This document shows positions 42,972-51,941 of a DNA stretch of 64,000 nucleotides, one piece after another (position 1 is the first letter of the stretch; every line of letters starts with the position of its first letter). The notes beneath the pieces were generated by a model that saw nothing but the letters and a program-made list of their open reading frames with translations, had not been told where the DNA came from and did no database searches. The stretch is from Xenorhabdus doucetiae (GTDB lineage Bacteria > Pseudomonadota > Gammaproteobacteria > Enterobacterales > Enterobacteriaceae): positions 3,038,001 through 3,102,000 of the forward strand of contig NZ_FO704550.1 in NCBI RefSeq assembly GCF_000968195.1, given 5' to 3'. A program made the position numbers and the translations under genes.

Positions 42972-44423
42972 ATGTCTACCTCTGTTGTTAACCATCGCCC
43001 TGACTACGATCAAGTGATTGTGGATATTGTGGATTATGTCATGGACTACACCATCACCTCCCCGATTGCTTACGCCACCGCCCACCACTGCCTGATCGAT
43101 ACCTTGGGCTGTGGGCTGGAAGCGCTGGAATACCCCGCCTGCACCAAACTCTTGGGGCCGATTGTGCCGGGCACCACGGTGCCCAACGGTGCGCGCGTGC
43201 CGGGAACCCAATTCCAGCTCGATCCCGTTCAGGCTGCTTTCAACATTGGGGCCATGATCCGCTGGCTCGATTTCAATGACACTTGGCTGGCGGCGGAATG
43301 GGGACATCCTTCTGATAATCTTGGCGGCATACTGGCCACTGCCGACTGGCTGTCGAGAAACGCGATTGCCCGCGGAGAATCTCCACTCACCCTGTGGGAA
43401 GTGCTGACAGCGATGATTAAGGCGCATGAAATTCAGGGCTGTCTGGCGCTGGAAAATGCGTTCAATAAAGTCGGCTTGGATCATGTAGTGTTGGTCAAAG
43501 TCGCGTCCACCGCGGTGGTTGCCCAAATGTTAGGGCTAACGCGTGAAGCCATATTGAGTGCGGTTTCATTGGCCTGGGTTGACGGCCAATCCCTGCGAAC
43601 CTACCGTCATGCACCCAACACCGGTTCCCGCAAATCCTGGGCGGCGGGCGATGCCACTTCCCGTGCCGTGCGGCTGGCACTGATCGCCCAAACCAGCGAA
43701 ATGGGCTATCCCTCCGCGTTGACCGCCGAAACCTGGGGGTTTTATGACGTCTTGTTCAAGGGCCAATCTTTCACATTCCAGCGTCCCTATGGCTCGTATG
43801 TGATGGAAAATGTGCTGTTTAAAATCTCTTTTCCGGCAGAATTCCATTCACAAACCGCGGTAGAAGCGGCAATGATCCTGCATCAGCAACTGAAAGCGCA
43901 CGGCAAACAAATTGACGATATTGCCCAAATCACTATCCGTACTCACGAAGCCTGTATCAGGATCATTGATAAACAGGGGCCTTTGAATAATCCCGCTGAC
44001 CGGGATCACTGCATTCAATATATGGTGGCTATCCCGCTGATTTTTGGTCGCCTGACGGCGGCAGATTATGAGGATGATATTGCGGCCGATCCCCGCATTG
44101 ATGCCTTGCGGGAAAAAATAGTCTGCGTGGAAGATGCTGATTTCACCCGTGACTATCACGACCCCGAAAAACGTTCCATTGCCAATGCGTTAACGGTGGT
44201 ATTTACCGATGGCACGCAACTGGACGAAGTCATTGTTGAGTTCCCGATTGGGCACGCCCGTCGCCGTAAAGAGGGTATTCCGCTGTTAGAAGAAAAATTC
44301 AGAACCAATCTGGCGCGCCGCTTCCCGCCAGAGCAGCAACAAAAAATTTTGGCGGTATCCCTTGATCTGATGGCATTGCGAGATATTCCCGTCAACGAAT
44401 ACCTCGATTTGTACGTTATATAA
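42972..44423 (+). CDS. prpD: 2-methylcitrate dehydratase
   Basis: From ATG 42972 (AAGGATTGATT before it) the 483-residue protein dehydrates 2-methylcitrate. It shows the MmgE/PrpD family features YATAHHCLIDTLGCGLEAL, DFNDTWLAAEWGHPSDNLGG, TYRHAPNTGSRKSWAAGDA and FHSQTAVEAAMILHQQL. It lies 38 bp after prpC and 36 bp before prpE in one operon. Confidence 0.96.
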   Translation: MSTSVVNHRPDYDQVIVDIVDYVMDYTITSPIAYATAHHCLIDTLGCGLEALEYPACTKLLGPIVPGTTVPNGARVPGTQFQLDPVQAAFNIGAMIRWLDFNDTWLAAEWGHPSDNLGGILATADWLSRNAIARGESPLTLWEVLTAMIKAHEIQGCLALENAFNKVGLDHVVLVKVASTAVVAQMLGLTREAILSAVSLAWVDGQSLRTYRHAPNTGSRKSWAAGDATSRAVRLALIAQTSEMGYPSALTAETWGFYDVLFKGQSFTFQRPYGSYVMENVLFKISFPAEFHSQTAVEAAMILHQQLKAHGKQIDDIAQITIRTHEACIRIIDKQGPLNNPADRDHCIQYMVAIPLIFGRLTAADYEDDIAADPRIDALREKIVCVEDADFTRDYHDPEKRSIANALTVVFTDGTQLDEVIVEFPIGHARRRKEGIPLLEEKFRTNLARRFPPEQQQKILAVSLDLMALRDIPVNEYLDLYVI

Positions 44424-44459
44424 TTTATATGCCGCTCATCTGCCTATGTAGGAGAGATT

Positions 44460-46346
44460 ATGTCATTCCAAGATTTCTATCAGCATTCCATTGATGATCC
44501 CGATACGTTTTGGGCAGAGCAAGCCAAACGCATACATTGGCAACAGCCTTTTGCACAGACGTTGGATCACCATAATCCCCCCTTTGCCCGCTGGTTTTGT
44601 GGCGGAAAGACCAATCTCTGCTACAACGCACTGGATCGCTGGCTGGAAAGGCAACCCGATGCCAAGGCATTGATCGCCATTTCAACGGAAACCCATAGCG
44701 AGCGCGTTTTCACCTATAAAGAGTTACACCGCGAAGTGAACCGAGTTGCCGCGATGATGTTGTCACTCGGCGTAAAAAAGGGCGATCGTGTGGTGGTTTA
44801 TCTGCCGATGGTGGCCGAAGCCCTGTTTATTTTACTGGCCTGCGCCCGAATTGGTGCTATCCACTCAGTGGTTTTTGGCGGTTTTGCTTCTCACAGCCTT
44901 GCCAGCCGGTTGGATAACGCCGAACCTGTTTTAGTCGTCTCGGCGGATGCCGGTTCACGCGGCGGCAAAATCATTCCCTATAAGCCGCTGCTGGACGAAG
45001 CCATTGCGTTAGCCAATCACACGCCACGCCATGTTTTGCTGGTCGATCGCGGGCTGTCTGATATTGATTGGGTGGAGGGCAGAGATGTGGATTTCGCCAC
45101 ATTGCGGCAGAAGCACCTTGATGCCGACGTTCCCGTCACCTGGCTGGAATCCAACGAAATTTCCTGCGTGCTCTATACCTCAGGCACCACCGGAACCCCG
45201 AAAGGGGTTCAGCGGGATGTCGGCGGTTATGCCGTCGCGCTGGCAACCTCCATGGCGGTTATTTTTGGTGGTCAGGCGGGCGGCGTCTTTTTCTGTACGT
45301 CGGATATCGGTTGGGTGGTCGGGCACTCTTATATTATCTATGCACCGCTGATCGCCGGTATGGCAACCGTCATGTATGAAGGGCTGCCAATACGCCCGGA
45401 TGCCGGCATTTGGTGGCAGATTGTCGAAAAATACCGGGTCACCAGAATGTTTTCTGCCCCCACCGCAATCCGCGTCCTGAAAAAATACCCGACGGATTGC
45501 ATCGCCAACTATGATATCTCATCGCTTGAAACGCTCTATTTGGCGGGGGAGCCGCTGGATGAACATACCGCCCGCTGGATTGCCGAAACTATTCATGTGC
45601 CGGTGATTGATAACTACTGGCAAACTGAAACCGGCTGGCCGATTATGGCCATTGCACGGAGCTTAGACGACAGGCCAAGCCGTTTTGGCAGCACGGGGTT
45701 TCCCATGTACGGTTTTAACGTCAAACTGATCAACGAACTGACCGGCCAAGAATGCGGTGCCAATGAAAAGGGCATGCTGGCGATCAAAGGCCCGTTGCCT
45801 CCGGGCTGCATTCAGACTATTTATGGCGACGATAGCCGTTTTATCAATACTTACTGGAAGCACTTTGACCAGCAAGTTTATTCGACATTCGACTGGGGGC
45901 TGCGCGACAGCGACGGTTACTATTTTATCTTGGGGCGTTCGGATGATGTGATTAACGTCTCCGGCCACCGTTTGGGGACACGCGAGATCGAAGAGTGCAT
46001 CGCCAGCCATGAAGATGTCGCCGAAGTTGCCGTCATTGGCATCAAGGATGACGTCAAGGGGCAAGCCGCAGTGGCTTTTGCGGTGCTCAAAGAAGGACGG
46101 GAAATCCGGGACGCTGACCATTTTGCAGCGTTGGAGAAGGCGTTAATGGCCTTGGTGGATAAAAAAATCGGCAGCGTTGGGCGCCCGGCACGGGTCTATT
46201 TTGTCACGCAATTACCAAAAACCCGGTCAGGAAAAATGTTGCGCCGTACCATGCAGGCCATTTGTGAAGGGCGGGAACCGAAAGATATCGCCCTGATTGA
46301 GAACCCCGCTTCATTGGAAGCCATCCGGGACGCCATTTCCCATTAA
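44460..46346 (+). CDS. prpE: Propionyl-CoA synthetase
   Basis: This 628-residue AMP-forming acyl-CoA ligase activates propionate. Motifs are CVLYTSGTTGTPKGVQRDVG (P-loop-like A3), DNYWQTETGWPI (A5), FDWGLRDSDGYYFILGRSDD then VINVSGHRLGT (A7-A8), and KTRSGKMLRRTMQ with the A10 lysine. It has AGGAGAG before ATG 44460. It supplies propionyl-CoA to prpC, completing the operon. Confidence 0.96.
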   Translation: MSFQDFYQHSIDDPDTFWAEQAKRIHWQQPFAQTLDHHNPPFARWFCGGKTNLCYNALDRWLERQPDAKALIAISTETHSERVFTYKELHREVNRVAAMMLSLGVKKGDRVVVYLPMVAEALFILLACARIGAIHSVVFGGFASHSLASRLDNAEPVLVVSADAGSRGGKIIPYKPLLDEAIALANHTPRHVLLVDRGLSDIDWVEGRDVDFATLRQKHLDADVPVTWLESNEISCVLYTSGTTGTPKGVQRDVGGYAVALATSMAVIFGGQAGGVFFCTSDIGWVVGHSYIIYAPLIAGMATVMYEGLPIRPDAGIWWQIVEKYRVTRMFSAPTAIRVLKKYPTDCIANYDISSLETLYLAGEPLDEHTARWIAETIHVPVIDNYWQTETGWPIMAIARSLDDRPSRFGSTGFPMYGFNVKLINELTGQECGANEKGMLAIKGPLPPGCIQTIYGDDSRFINTYWKHFDQQVYSTFDWGLRDSDGYYFILGRSDDVINVSGHRLGTREIEECIASHEDVAEVAVIGIKDDVKGQAAVAFAVLKEGREIRDADHFAALEKALMALVDKKIGSVGRPARVYFVTQLPKTRSGKMLRRTMQAICEGREPKDIALIENPASLEAIRDAISH

Positions 46347-46353
46347 AAAACGG

Positions 46354-46499
46354 ATGAAAGGTTGTTTTCTACACAACCCTTCTTTTGTTTAACCCTCATT
46401 TAATGTCGCAAGGTTATTATATCTGCGTACTACATTTTCCCAGCTACTTTTACCCATTCCCGCTCCGTTTCCTACACGGAGCTTTTTTTTTGGGAAAAC
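46354..46499 (+). terminator. Tandem terminators after prpE
   Basis: Two stems follow the operon: GGTTGT...ACAACC with CTTCTTTTGTTT (about 46362-46390), and GCTCCG...CGGAGC followed by nine T (about 46461-46491). The second is strong. Confidence 0.8.
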
Positions 46500-46527
46500 T
46501 GACTGCATTTAGAGGATCTTCTCTGGC

Positions 46528-47358
46528 TTATTGCTTCTGATGCATCATATAACGGTACAGGCGAGCCGCTCTCTCTGGCGGTAATGCAAGAAATCGTTTA
46601 TTGATATCAACAAGCAGCTCGCAGCCTTTCTCTTTATTCGCATTGACACTTTGAACAGAATCTAACAAGGCAATATCGTCACCGTATTGATGCACCATCC
46701 CAAGCATAATGGTTTCTAAATCTTGCAAGGCAAGGATATAATCTTCGGCGGAGGATTGATATTGTCTCTCACTATAAGAGGCGATAATCATCTCCCGGTC
46801 AATTTGACTCCGTTCGAGATACAATGCCTTTGGTAACGATTTTGCTATATCCAAAAGATCATAAATATTTTTATTCATCTCTGGCAGCGCAAACCTAAGA
46901 CATTTTTCAGCACTCTCTTTCTGTAAATGTTCCAGTTGTTTTACGATTATGTTTATATGAGAGAGAAGTTCTTTATCAGGAGCAAATAAAATACGCTGAT
47001 TGGTGAGTGAGATGATTTGATTAGCCACTTCACCATAAATAATATCATGGCCTTTACCTTCTTTTTGTAAGGTCATAATTTTCTGTTTAAATTCATCATA
47101 AAGTTTCGGATCTTTATGCTTAATAATCAGAAAAAGAGATTCATCCCCTTTTGATATGACAAATTCTGTCCCCTCAACACCAAACCCTTTATTACTGCGC
47201 AATACTTTAAAATCAAATAAATTCCAACCTACCGTGGCAATAATAAAGATGACAATGGCGATTGTTTTACTTATTTTTCCTTTTTTCTGTATAAACCAGA
47301 GAATAGCACCCACCAGCCCACTGAAGATCCCACTAAAGACAATATGTTCCCAAGCCAT
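46528..47358 (-). CDS. Membrane-anchored protein of unknown function
   Basis: This 276-residue protein has two N-terminal hydrophobic helices (HIVFSGIFSGLVGAILWFI and TIAIVIFIIATVGWNLF), followed by a long soluble helical part with FLIIKHKDPKLYDEFKQKI and a C-terminal RFLALPPERAARLYRYM. No enzyme motif is seen and no family is recognised. It is monocistronic and AT-rich. A role at the inner membrane with a cytoplasmic domain is likely, though orientation is not certain. Confidence 0.65.
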   Translation of the reverse strand: MAWEHIVFSGIFSGLVGAILWFIQKKGKISKTIAIVIFIIATVGWNLFDFKVLRSNKGFGVEGTEFVISKGDESLFLIIKHKDPKLYDEFKQKIMTLQKEGKGHDIIYGEVANQIISLTNQRILFAPDKELLSHINIIVKQLEHLQKESAEKCLRFALPEMNKNIYDLLDIAKSLPKALYLERSQIDREMIIASYSERQYQSSAEDYILALQDLETIMLGMVHQYGDDIALLDSVQSVNANKEKGCELLVDINKRFLALPPERAARLYRYMMHQKQ

Positions 47359-47532
47359 CCGTTATCCTTTCTGTTGCAGAAAATGAAAGAACATATTATG
47401 GATAAAAACAGGCAAACAATCACTTATTCAGTTTGGTTATTTTACAAATAATTAAAATAATCACTTTATTTATTATTTTTATAAATATAACAACAACTAT
47501 AAATATCCTTAAATACTGCAAAATGTCCTTAT

Positions 47533-47557
47533 TATCTCCCCGCGGAACGGGGAGATA
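47533..47557 (-). terminator. Terminator of the GST gene
   Basis: ATCTCCCCG (47534-47542) and CGGGGAGAT (47548-47556) form a 9-bp stem. It is placed 20 bp after the leftward stop codon at 47577, and read leftward it is followed by AATAAGG. Confidence 0.6.
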
Positions 47558-47576
47558 AAATGCCAGATAAAGTGAA

Positions 47577-48206
47577 TCAATGGGCTATTGTCGGTTCTTT
47601 GGCCGCCGCCTCTGCCCATTCCACCATCGCAGGATGGTTTAGCATACGATCAACCCATGCCTGACTGATCGCCGAAAATGTCAATCCATAAGTTTGGGCA
47701 CGAAAAGCCACCGGCGCATAAAACGCATCAACCGCCGTGAATTTATCTCCCGCCAACCATTCACCGCCAAATTGCGTTAACCCTTCTGCCCAAAGTGCAT
47801 CGATGCGTGCAATATCGCGCTGTAATTCAGCGGTTATTTCAGGCAACTGCGTTCTGATGGAGCAATTCATCATGCAAATCTGACGTAATGTGGTAAAACC
47901 AGAGTGCATTTCCGCCGCAGCACTTCTCGCCCATGCTCTGGCGGTTTTATCTGACGGCCAGATTTGGGTATGTTCCTCCGCGAGATATTCCATAATCGCC
48001 AGCGAATCCCAAACCGTGATGGCACCATCAATCAAACAGGGAACCTGCCCCGTGGGGGAAAACATTTTAAATTTCTCATGGCTGCTTTTCCCATCTTCGA
48101 AATAGCTCAGCTTCTCATGAAAAGGAATACCCAGCGCCTTGAGCAAAATCCACGGACGCAGTGACCAGGAAGAATAATTTTTATTGGCTATCCACAATGT
48201 ATACAT
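47577..48206 (-). CDS. Glutathione S-transferase family protein
   Basis: The 209-residue protein starts MYTLWIANKNYSSWSLRPWI, a signature of a bacterial GST subgroup, with the thioredoxin-like N-domain containing SPTGQVPCLIDGAITVWDSL (GSH-binding cis-Pro and Ser of DS) and an all-helical C-domain (FGGEWLAGDKFTAVDAFYAP). It probably conjugates or reduces small electrophiles with glutathione. It is monocistronic with a terminator after it. Confidence 0.9.
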   Translation of the reverse strand: MYTLWIANKNYSSWSLRPWILLKALGIPFHEKLSYFEDGKSSHEKFKMFSPTGQVPCLIDGAITVWDSLAIMEYLAEEHTQIWPSDKTARAWARSAAAEMHSGFTTLRQICMMNCSIRTQLPEITAELQRDIARIDALWAEGLTQFGGEWLAGDKFTAVDAFYAPVAFRAQTYGLTFSAISQAWVDRMLNHPAMVEWAEAAAKEPTIAH

Positions 48207-48467
48207 CGTCTTTCTCGCACTAATAATAAAATGGTGTGATTACATAGGTACATTATATTTTTCTATTAAAATAGTAAACCCGTTAATTCTGCAAAATAAT
48301 TCCTCTCTTATAAAATTACGGCCACCCATGAAAAAACATCATATTGTTAGAATAAAAATCTATAAAAACAATCAGCATATAAAACAAAGAAATTAATTCA
48401 CTATGAATTTCAAACACAGTCGTCTATATTATAGAAACGTCTTTATATTAAAGATACGGATAATAAT

Positions 48468-49022
48468 ATGTTACTCAAGAATACATCCACGAGATTCGGT
48501 CATATTTCTATTTTTATTCATTGGCTAGTGGCGATCGCCGTTTATGGCATGTTTGCACTGGGATTATGGATGGTAACATTAAGTTATTACGATACTTGGT
48601 ATCATCGTGCGCCGGAATTACATAAAAGCATCGGGTGTTTATTATTTATTGCTATGGTCTTCCGTGTCATATGGCGATTTATTTCCCCACCCCCAAAACC
48701 CCTGGCAAGCTACCGTCATTTGATACGTATCAGTTCACAACTGATGCAGTTCACTCTCTATATCGCCCTGTTTGGTATTCTATTGAGTGGATACCTTATT
48801 TCTACTGCCGATGGGCAACCTATCCGCATTTTTGGTTGGTTTGAAATTCCTGCAACCGTAACAGGGCAAGGGTTTCAGGCTGATACGGCAGGCGTTATTC
48901 ATCTCTATCTTGCCTGGATGGTTGTGGTGCTCTCCCTATTACATGGGCTTGCAGCGCTGAAACACCACTTTATCGATCGTGATACCACCTTAAAAAGAAT
49001 GTTGGGTTACAAACCCGATTAA
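48468..49022 (+). CDS. Cytochrome b561 family protein (YceJ/CybB type)
   Basis: The 184-residue membrane protein begins MLLKNTSTRFGHISIFIHWL and has four hydrophobic helices. Heme-ligating His are in FIHWLVAIAVYGMF and near ELHKSIGCLLFIAM, SLLHGLAALKHHFID. It is likely an electron carrier of the inner membrane. It is followed 21 bp later by yceI, the same pair as yceJ-yceI in E. coli, where the genes are co-transcribed and respond to pH. Confidence 0.9.
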   Translation: MLLKNTSTRFGHISIFIHWLVAIAVYGMFALGLWMVTLSYYDTWYHRAPELHKSIGCLLFIAMVFRVIWRFISPPPKPLASYRHLIRISSQLMQFTLYIALFGILLSGYLISTADGQPIRIFGWFEIPATVTGQGFQADTAGVIHLYLAWMVVVLSLLHGLAALKHHFIDRDTTLKRMLGYKPD

Positions 49023-49043
49023 AATAACTTTTGGAGAATGATT

Positions 49044-49625
49044 ATGCTGAAAAAGACGCTAATCGCCCTGACTGTCGGGGGATGGCTTATGAGTACAGGC
49101 AGCGCACTGGCGGCTGACTATAAGTTCGATAAAATCGGCCAACATGCCTTTATTGAATTCCGCATTCAACACCTGGGATTTAGCTGGCTGTATGGTGGTT
49201 TCAGGGATTTCGATGGTAGTTTTACTTTTGATCCGCAAAATCCGGCCAATGATAAAGTGAATGTCGTTATCAAAACCGATAGTGTAGACACCAAACATGC
49301 CGAACGCGATAAGCACTTGCGTGGCCCGGATTTTTTAAACAGTAAGAAATATCCTGACGCAAAATTCACCTCAACCCATGTTAAGAAAGAGGGTGAACAT
49401 TACTTTGTTACCGGCGATCTCACCTTAAATGGCGTCACCAAGCCGGTCATACTGGATGCAAAATTGCTTAATGCAGGCAATGACCCGTGGGGGGGATACC
49501 GTGCGGGTTTCGAGGCGACAGGTAAACTAAAGCTAAAAGATTTTAATATCAAACAAGATCTGGGGCCAAAATCGCAGGAAGTTGAGTTGATCATTTCCGT
49601 TGAAGGTGTGCGGGAAAAAGCCTGA
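49044..49625 (+). CDS. yceI: YceI family periplasmic lipid-binding protein
   Basis: With ATG at 49044 (GGAG seven bases upstream) the 193-residue protein has a signal peptide (LIALTVGGWLMSTGSALAA), then ADYKFDKIGQHAFIEFRIQH, FDGSFTFDPQNPANDKVNVV, DTKHAERDKHLRGPDFLNSK and LTLNGVTKPVILDAKLL, very close to E. coli YceI. The fold is a lipocalin-like barrel that binds polyisoprenoids. The alternative ATG at 49038 is only one base from the ribosome-binding site. Confidence 0.95.
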   Translation: MLKKTLIALTVGGWLMSTGSALAADYKFDKIGQHAFIEFRIQHLGFSWLYGGFRDFDGSFTFDPQNPANDKVNVVIKTDSVDTKHAERDKHLRGPDFLNSKKYPDAKFTSTHVKKEGEHYFVTGDLTLNGVTKPVILDAKLLNAGNDPWGGYRAGFEATGKLKLKDFNIKQDLGPKSQEVELIISVEGVREKA

Positions 49626-49668
49626 TTATCATCTACCCATCAAAGAACTGTCCAAAAAACTGTCTATA

Positions 49669-49705
49669 ATAGAACGCGGTATAAAAAATCTACCGCGTTC
49701 TGTTT
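49669..49705. terminator. Bidirectional terminator between yceI and the glycosyltransferase
   Basis: AGAACGCGGTA (49669-49679) and TACCGCGTTCT form an 11-bp stem followed by GTTTTATGG. It lies between convergent genes. Confidence 0.75.
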
Positions 49706-49711
49706 TATGGT

Positions 49712-51007
49712 TTAGTTATCGGCAATCAGCTCATTAACATGACGCGTTATTGCTGCCAAGGCATTATGGGCAGCATAATCTGCCTTAATGATCTGTGCCT
49801 GCTGGCGCCATATCGGGGAAGATAATATTCTTGTCACTGCCTGATACAATTGCTGTTCACTGGGTGTATCCGTATGCAGGCTGATACCACAACGTGACCA
49901 GATAACGCGAGCAACCGCTTCCAGCTTACCATCTCCTGTTCCCGCGACCACCAAAGGGACACCGTGACGAATGGCTGAATTCAGTGAACCATAACCCCCA
50001 TTGGTAATAAAAATGGATGATTTTGGCAGCCAGTGTTCAAAATTGAGATATTCTACCACTCTGGCATTTTCGGGCATATCTTCACCCAAAACATCGACAG
50101 AACGACCGCCGGTGATCGCCAATACCCGAACCGGTAAAGCGGCCAATGCACGCAATGTCGGTAATATCAACTGGCTAAAATCAATATTCGCCAGTGTTCC
50201 CTGCGTCACCAAAATCAACGGCAGGCTTTCATCCGGCCAACTGAGGTGCGTTTTATCATCTTCCACTTTCACCGGCAGCGCGCCGATAAAATCCACCGTG
50301 GCAGGTAAGTCATCACGGGTAAATTCAAATGCTTGCGTTGCCAATTGCAAGTAACGATCCACCCCGCTCATCAACACATCATTATAATCCTCGGTCAGTG
50401 GGAGACAATCCACGGCAGCCAGCGACTGATTGAAAGCTTCCCTGACCTGTGCAATTAGCTCGTGCGTTTCCGCATCCACTAATTGTTCGCGGGTTAAATC
50501 CGCAGGCAGTAATTCAGGGGGAATTCTGGCTCCCCAGAATACGGCATCCTTTGATGACCACGGCAGCGGCGTCACGCCAATCGCAATGACAGGAATACGT
50601 TTGTCAGCCGGTTGTTGCAATAATGGCAACGCAGCATAAAAGGTATTGTCGATAATCAGCAAATCAGCCTGCCCCTCGGCAATCACCTGCATCAACTGCG
50701 TCGACAACACCGGGATCGGCGCGGCAAAAAATTTCCTTAACGATAGCGCCATCTGGGTATTTCCCGGCGGATGTTCTGCCCGTTCAGGAAAATATTTTTC
50801 CAGACAGCGGTAATCAACATCCACTTGCTGATCGAAGGGAACAAACGTGGCGCCTAATGCTTCCGTTTGCTGCTGGAACAGCGTTCCACTGAATATCGTG
50901 ACATCATGTCCCTGCCCGATTAAATGTTCCGCAATCGTGAACATGGGAAAAACATGGCCAGGCGTTGCAACAGCCGCTAAAACAATACGAGAAACCACAC
51001 GAGACAT
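49712..51007 (-). CDS. GT1-family glycosyltransferase of the isonitrile cluster
   Basis: From ATG 51007, with AAGGAG upstream, the 431-residue enzyme begins MSRVVSRIVLAAVATPGHVF, a MGT/UGT-type N-domain. The C-domain has LILVTQGTLANIDFSQLILP and the donor site FITNGGYGSLNSAIRHGVPL then VVAGTGDGKLEA. In rhabduscin biosynthesis such an enzyme attaches an amino-deoxy sugar to the tyrosine-derived aglycone. It is the third gene of the isnA-isnB-GT operon, 29 bp after isnB. The sugar donor cannot be read from sequence. The longer frame to 51040 overlaps isnB. Confidence 0.9.
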   Translation of the reverse strand: MSRVVSRIVLAAVATPGHVFPMFTIAEHLIGQGHDVTIFSGTLFQQQTEALGATFVPFDQQVDVDYRCLEKYFPERAEHPPGNTQMALSLRKFFAAPIPVLSTQLMQVIAEGQADLLIIDNTFYAALPLLQQPADKRIPVIAIGVTPLPWSSKDAVFWGARIPPELLPADLTREQLVDAETHELIAQVREAFNQSLAAVDCLPLTEDYNDVLMSGVDRYLQLATQAFEFTRDDLPATVDFIGALPVKVEDDKTHLSWPDESLPLILVTQGTLANIDFSQLILPTLRALAALPVRVLAITGGRSVDVLGEDMPENARVVEYLNFEHWLPKSSIFITNGGYGSLNSAIRHGVPLVVAGTGDGKLEAVARVIWSRCGISLHTDTPSEQQLYQAVTRILSSPIWRQQAQIIKADYAAHNALAAITRHVNELIADN

Positions 51008-51036
51008 TATCAAATCTCCTTCAAGGCAACGTCGGC

Positions 51037-51909
51037 TCAATCCGCATTGGGAACCGAAATCGTGCGGAAACTGTGATTGTTACACACAGGCACGCCGTGA
51101 ATATGTACCCGCTGAATATGACGGGGAGAACGGGAAATAAAAGCCTCACGGCCATGTAATAAAGTGAAATTATCACAAATCGCGATGTCACTTGACTGCC
51201 ATTGATGGGCATAGAAATAACGCGGATCATACAATCGGTTATACAGTGTTTCCTCAAAGGCTTTTTGCTCTTCCGGTGACACGCCATCTATCTTCAAAGC
51301 GTGATGATCCGCATATTTTACATCCTCTTTACCCATCGGCTCATTGTAACGCATCACCCATTTTTTACCGTCGGGATGAAGACAAACTAACGGGGAAACC
51401 ACTTCACCGCCATAATGGGTCACCCGGCTTGTGCGATAGGTAATGGTGGTATTCTTCCAGCTATTACGCTCATCATCACTGGCATCAATGATCAATTGTT
51501 CCGTGTTAACAAATGTAGTACGCCCTCCTTGTGCCGCTTCCGGGGCAGAGACACAGTGAAAGATCTGAAATTCAGGGATTGTCTCCCGATACATTCCATC
51601 CCAATGCAACGGCACACTACCACTGTCCAGAACATGGTCAGACGGTTTGGGGGATTCCATCACATCCAATACAGCGCCAAACGGCCACATCATGATTTCA
51701 CCCCAGCGGTTAGCATATTCCGCTAATTTCTCTTTATGCGTAAAACCGGATTGAAAGCCACGCAATACCACCAGCAGATGATCACGAGCTAATTCACGCA
51801 AAGCATCCACTGACAGTGTGGTAATATCCTGATCAGGGTAATTGGGCGTAATAAACACGCCAAAAGGTTTCACCAACTCAATATGACAATCAAGTTCATA
51901 GGTATTCAT
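51037..51909 (-). CDS. isnB: Fe(II)/2-oxoglutarate-dependent dioxygenase IsnB (TauD family)
   Basis: This 290-residue TauD/PvcB-type oxygenase has the facial-triad residues H102 and D104 (VPLHWDGMYRET) and H252 (NFTLLHGREAFISR), plus HVLDSGS upstream and a 2-oxoglutarate-binding Arg in RSPRHIQRVHIHG. In isonitrile pathways it oxidatively decarboxylates tyrosine isonitrile to the vinyl isonitrile. It directly follows isnA (32 bp) and precedes the glycosyltransferase. Confidence 0.92.
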   Translation of the reverse strand: MNTYELDCHIELVKPFGVFITPNYPDQDITTLSVDALRELARDHLLVVLRGFQSGFTHKEKLAEYANRWGEIMMWPFGAVLDVMESPKPSDHVLDSGSVPLHWDGMYRETIPEFQIFHCVSAPEAAQGGRTTFVNTEQLIIDASDDERNSWKNTTITYRTSRVTHYGGEVVSPLVCLHPDGKKWVMRYNEPMGKEDVKYADHHALKIDGVSPEEQKAFEETLYNRLYDPRYFYAHQWQSSDIAICDNFTLLHGREAFISRSPRHIQRVHIHGVPVCNNHSFRTISVPNAD

Positions 51910-51941
51910 GATTTTTCTCTCTACGATGCGATATATTTTGC

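Noticed and set aside
48184..48396. 70-codon ORF upstream of the cytochrome b561 gene
   Set aside because: AT-rich random-looking frame overlapping the GST promoter, with no ribosome-binding site.
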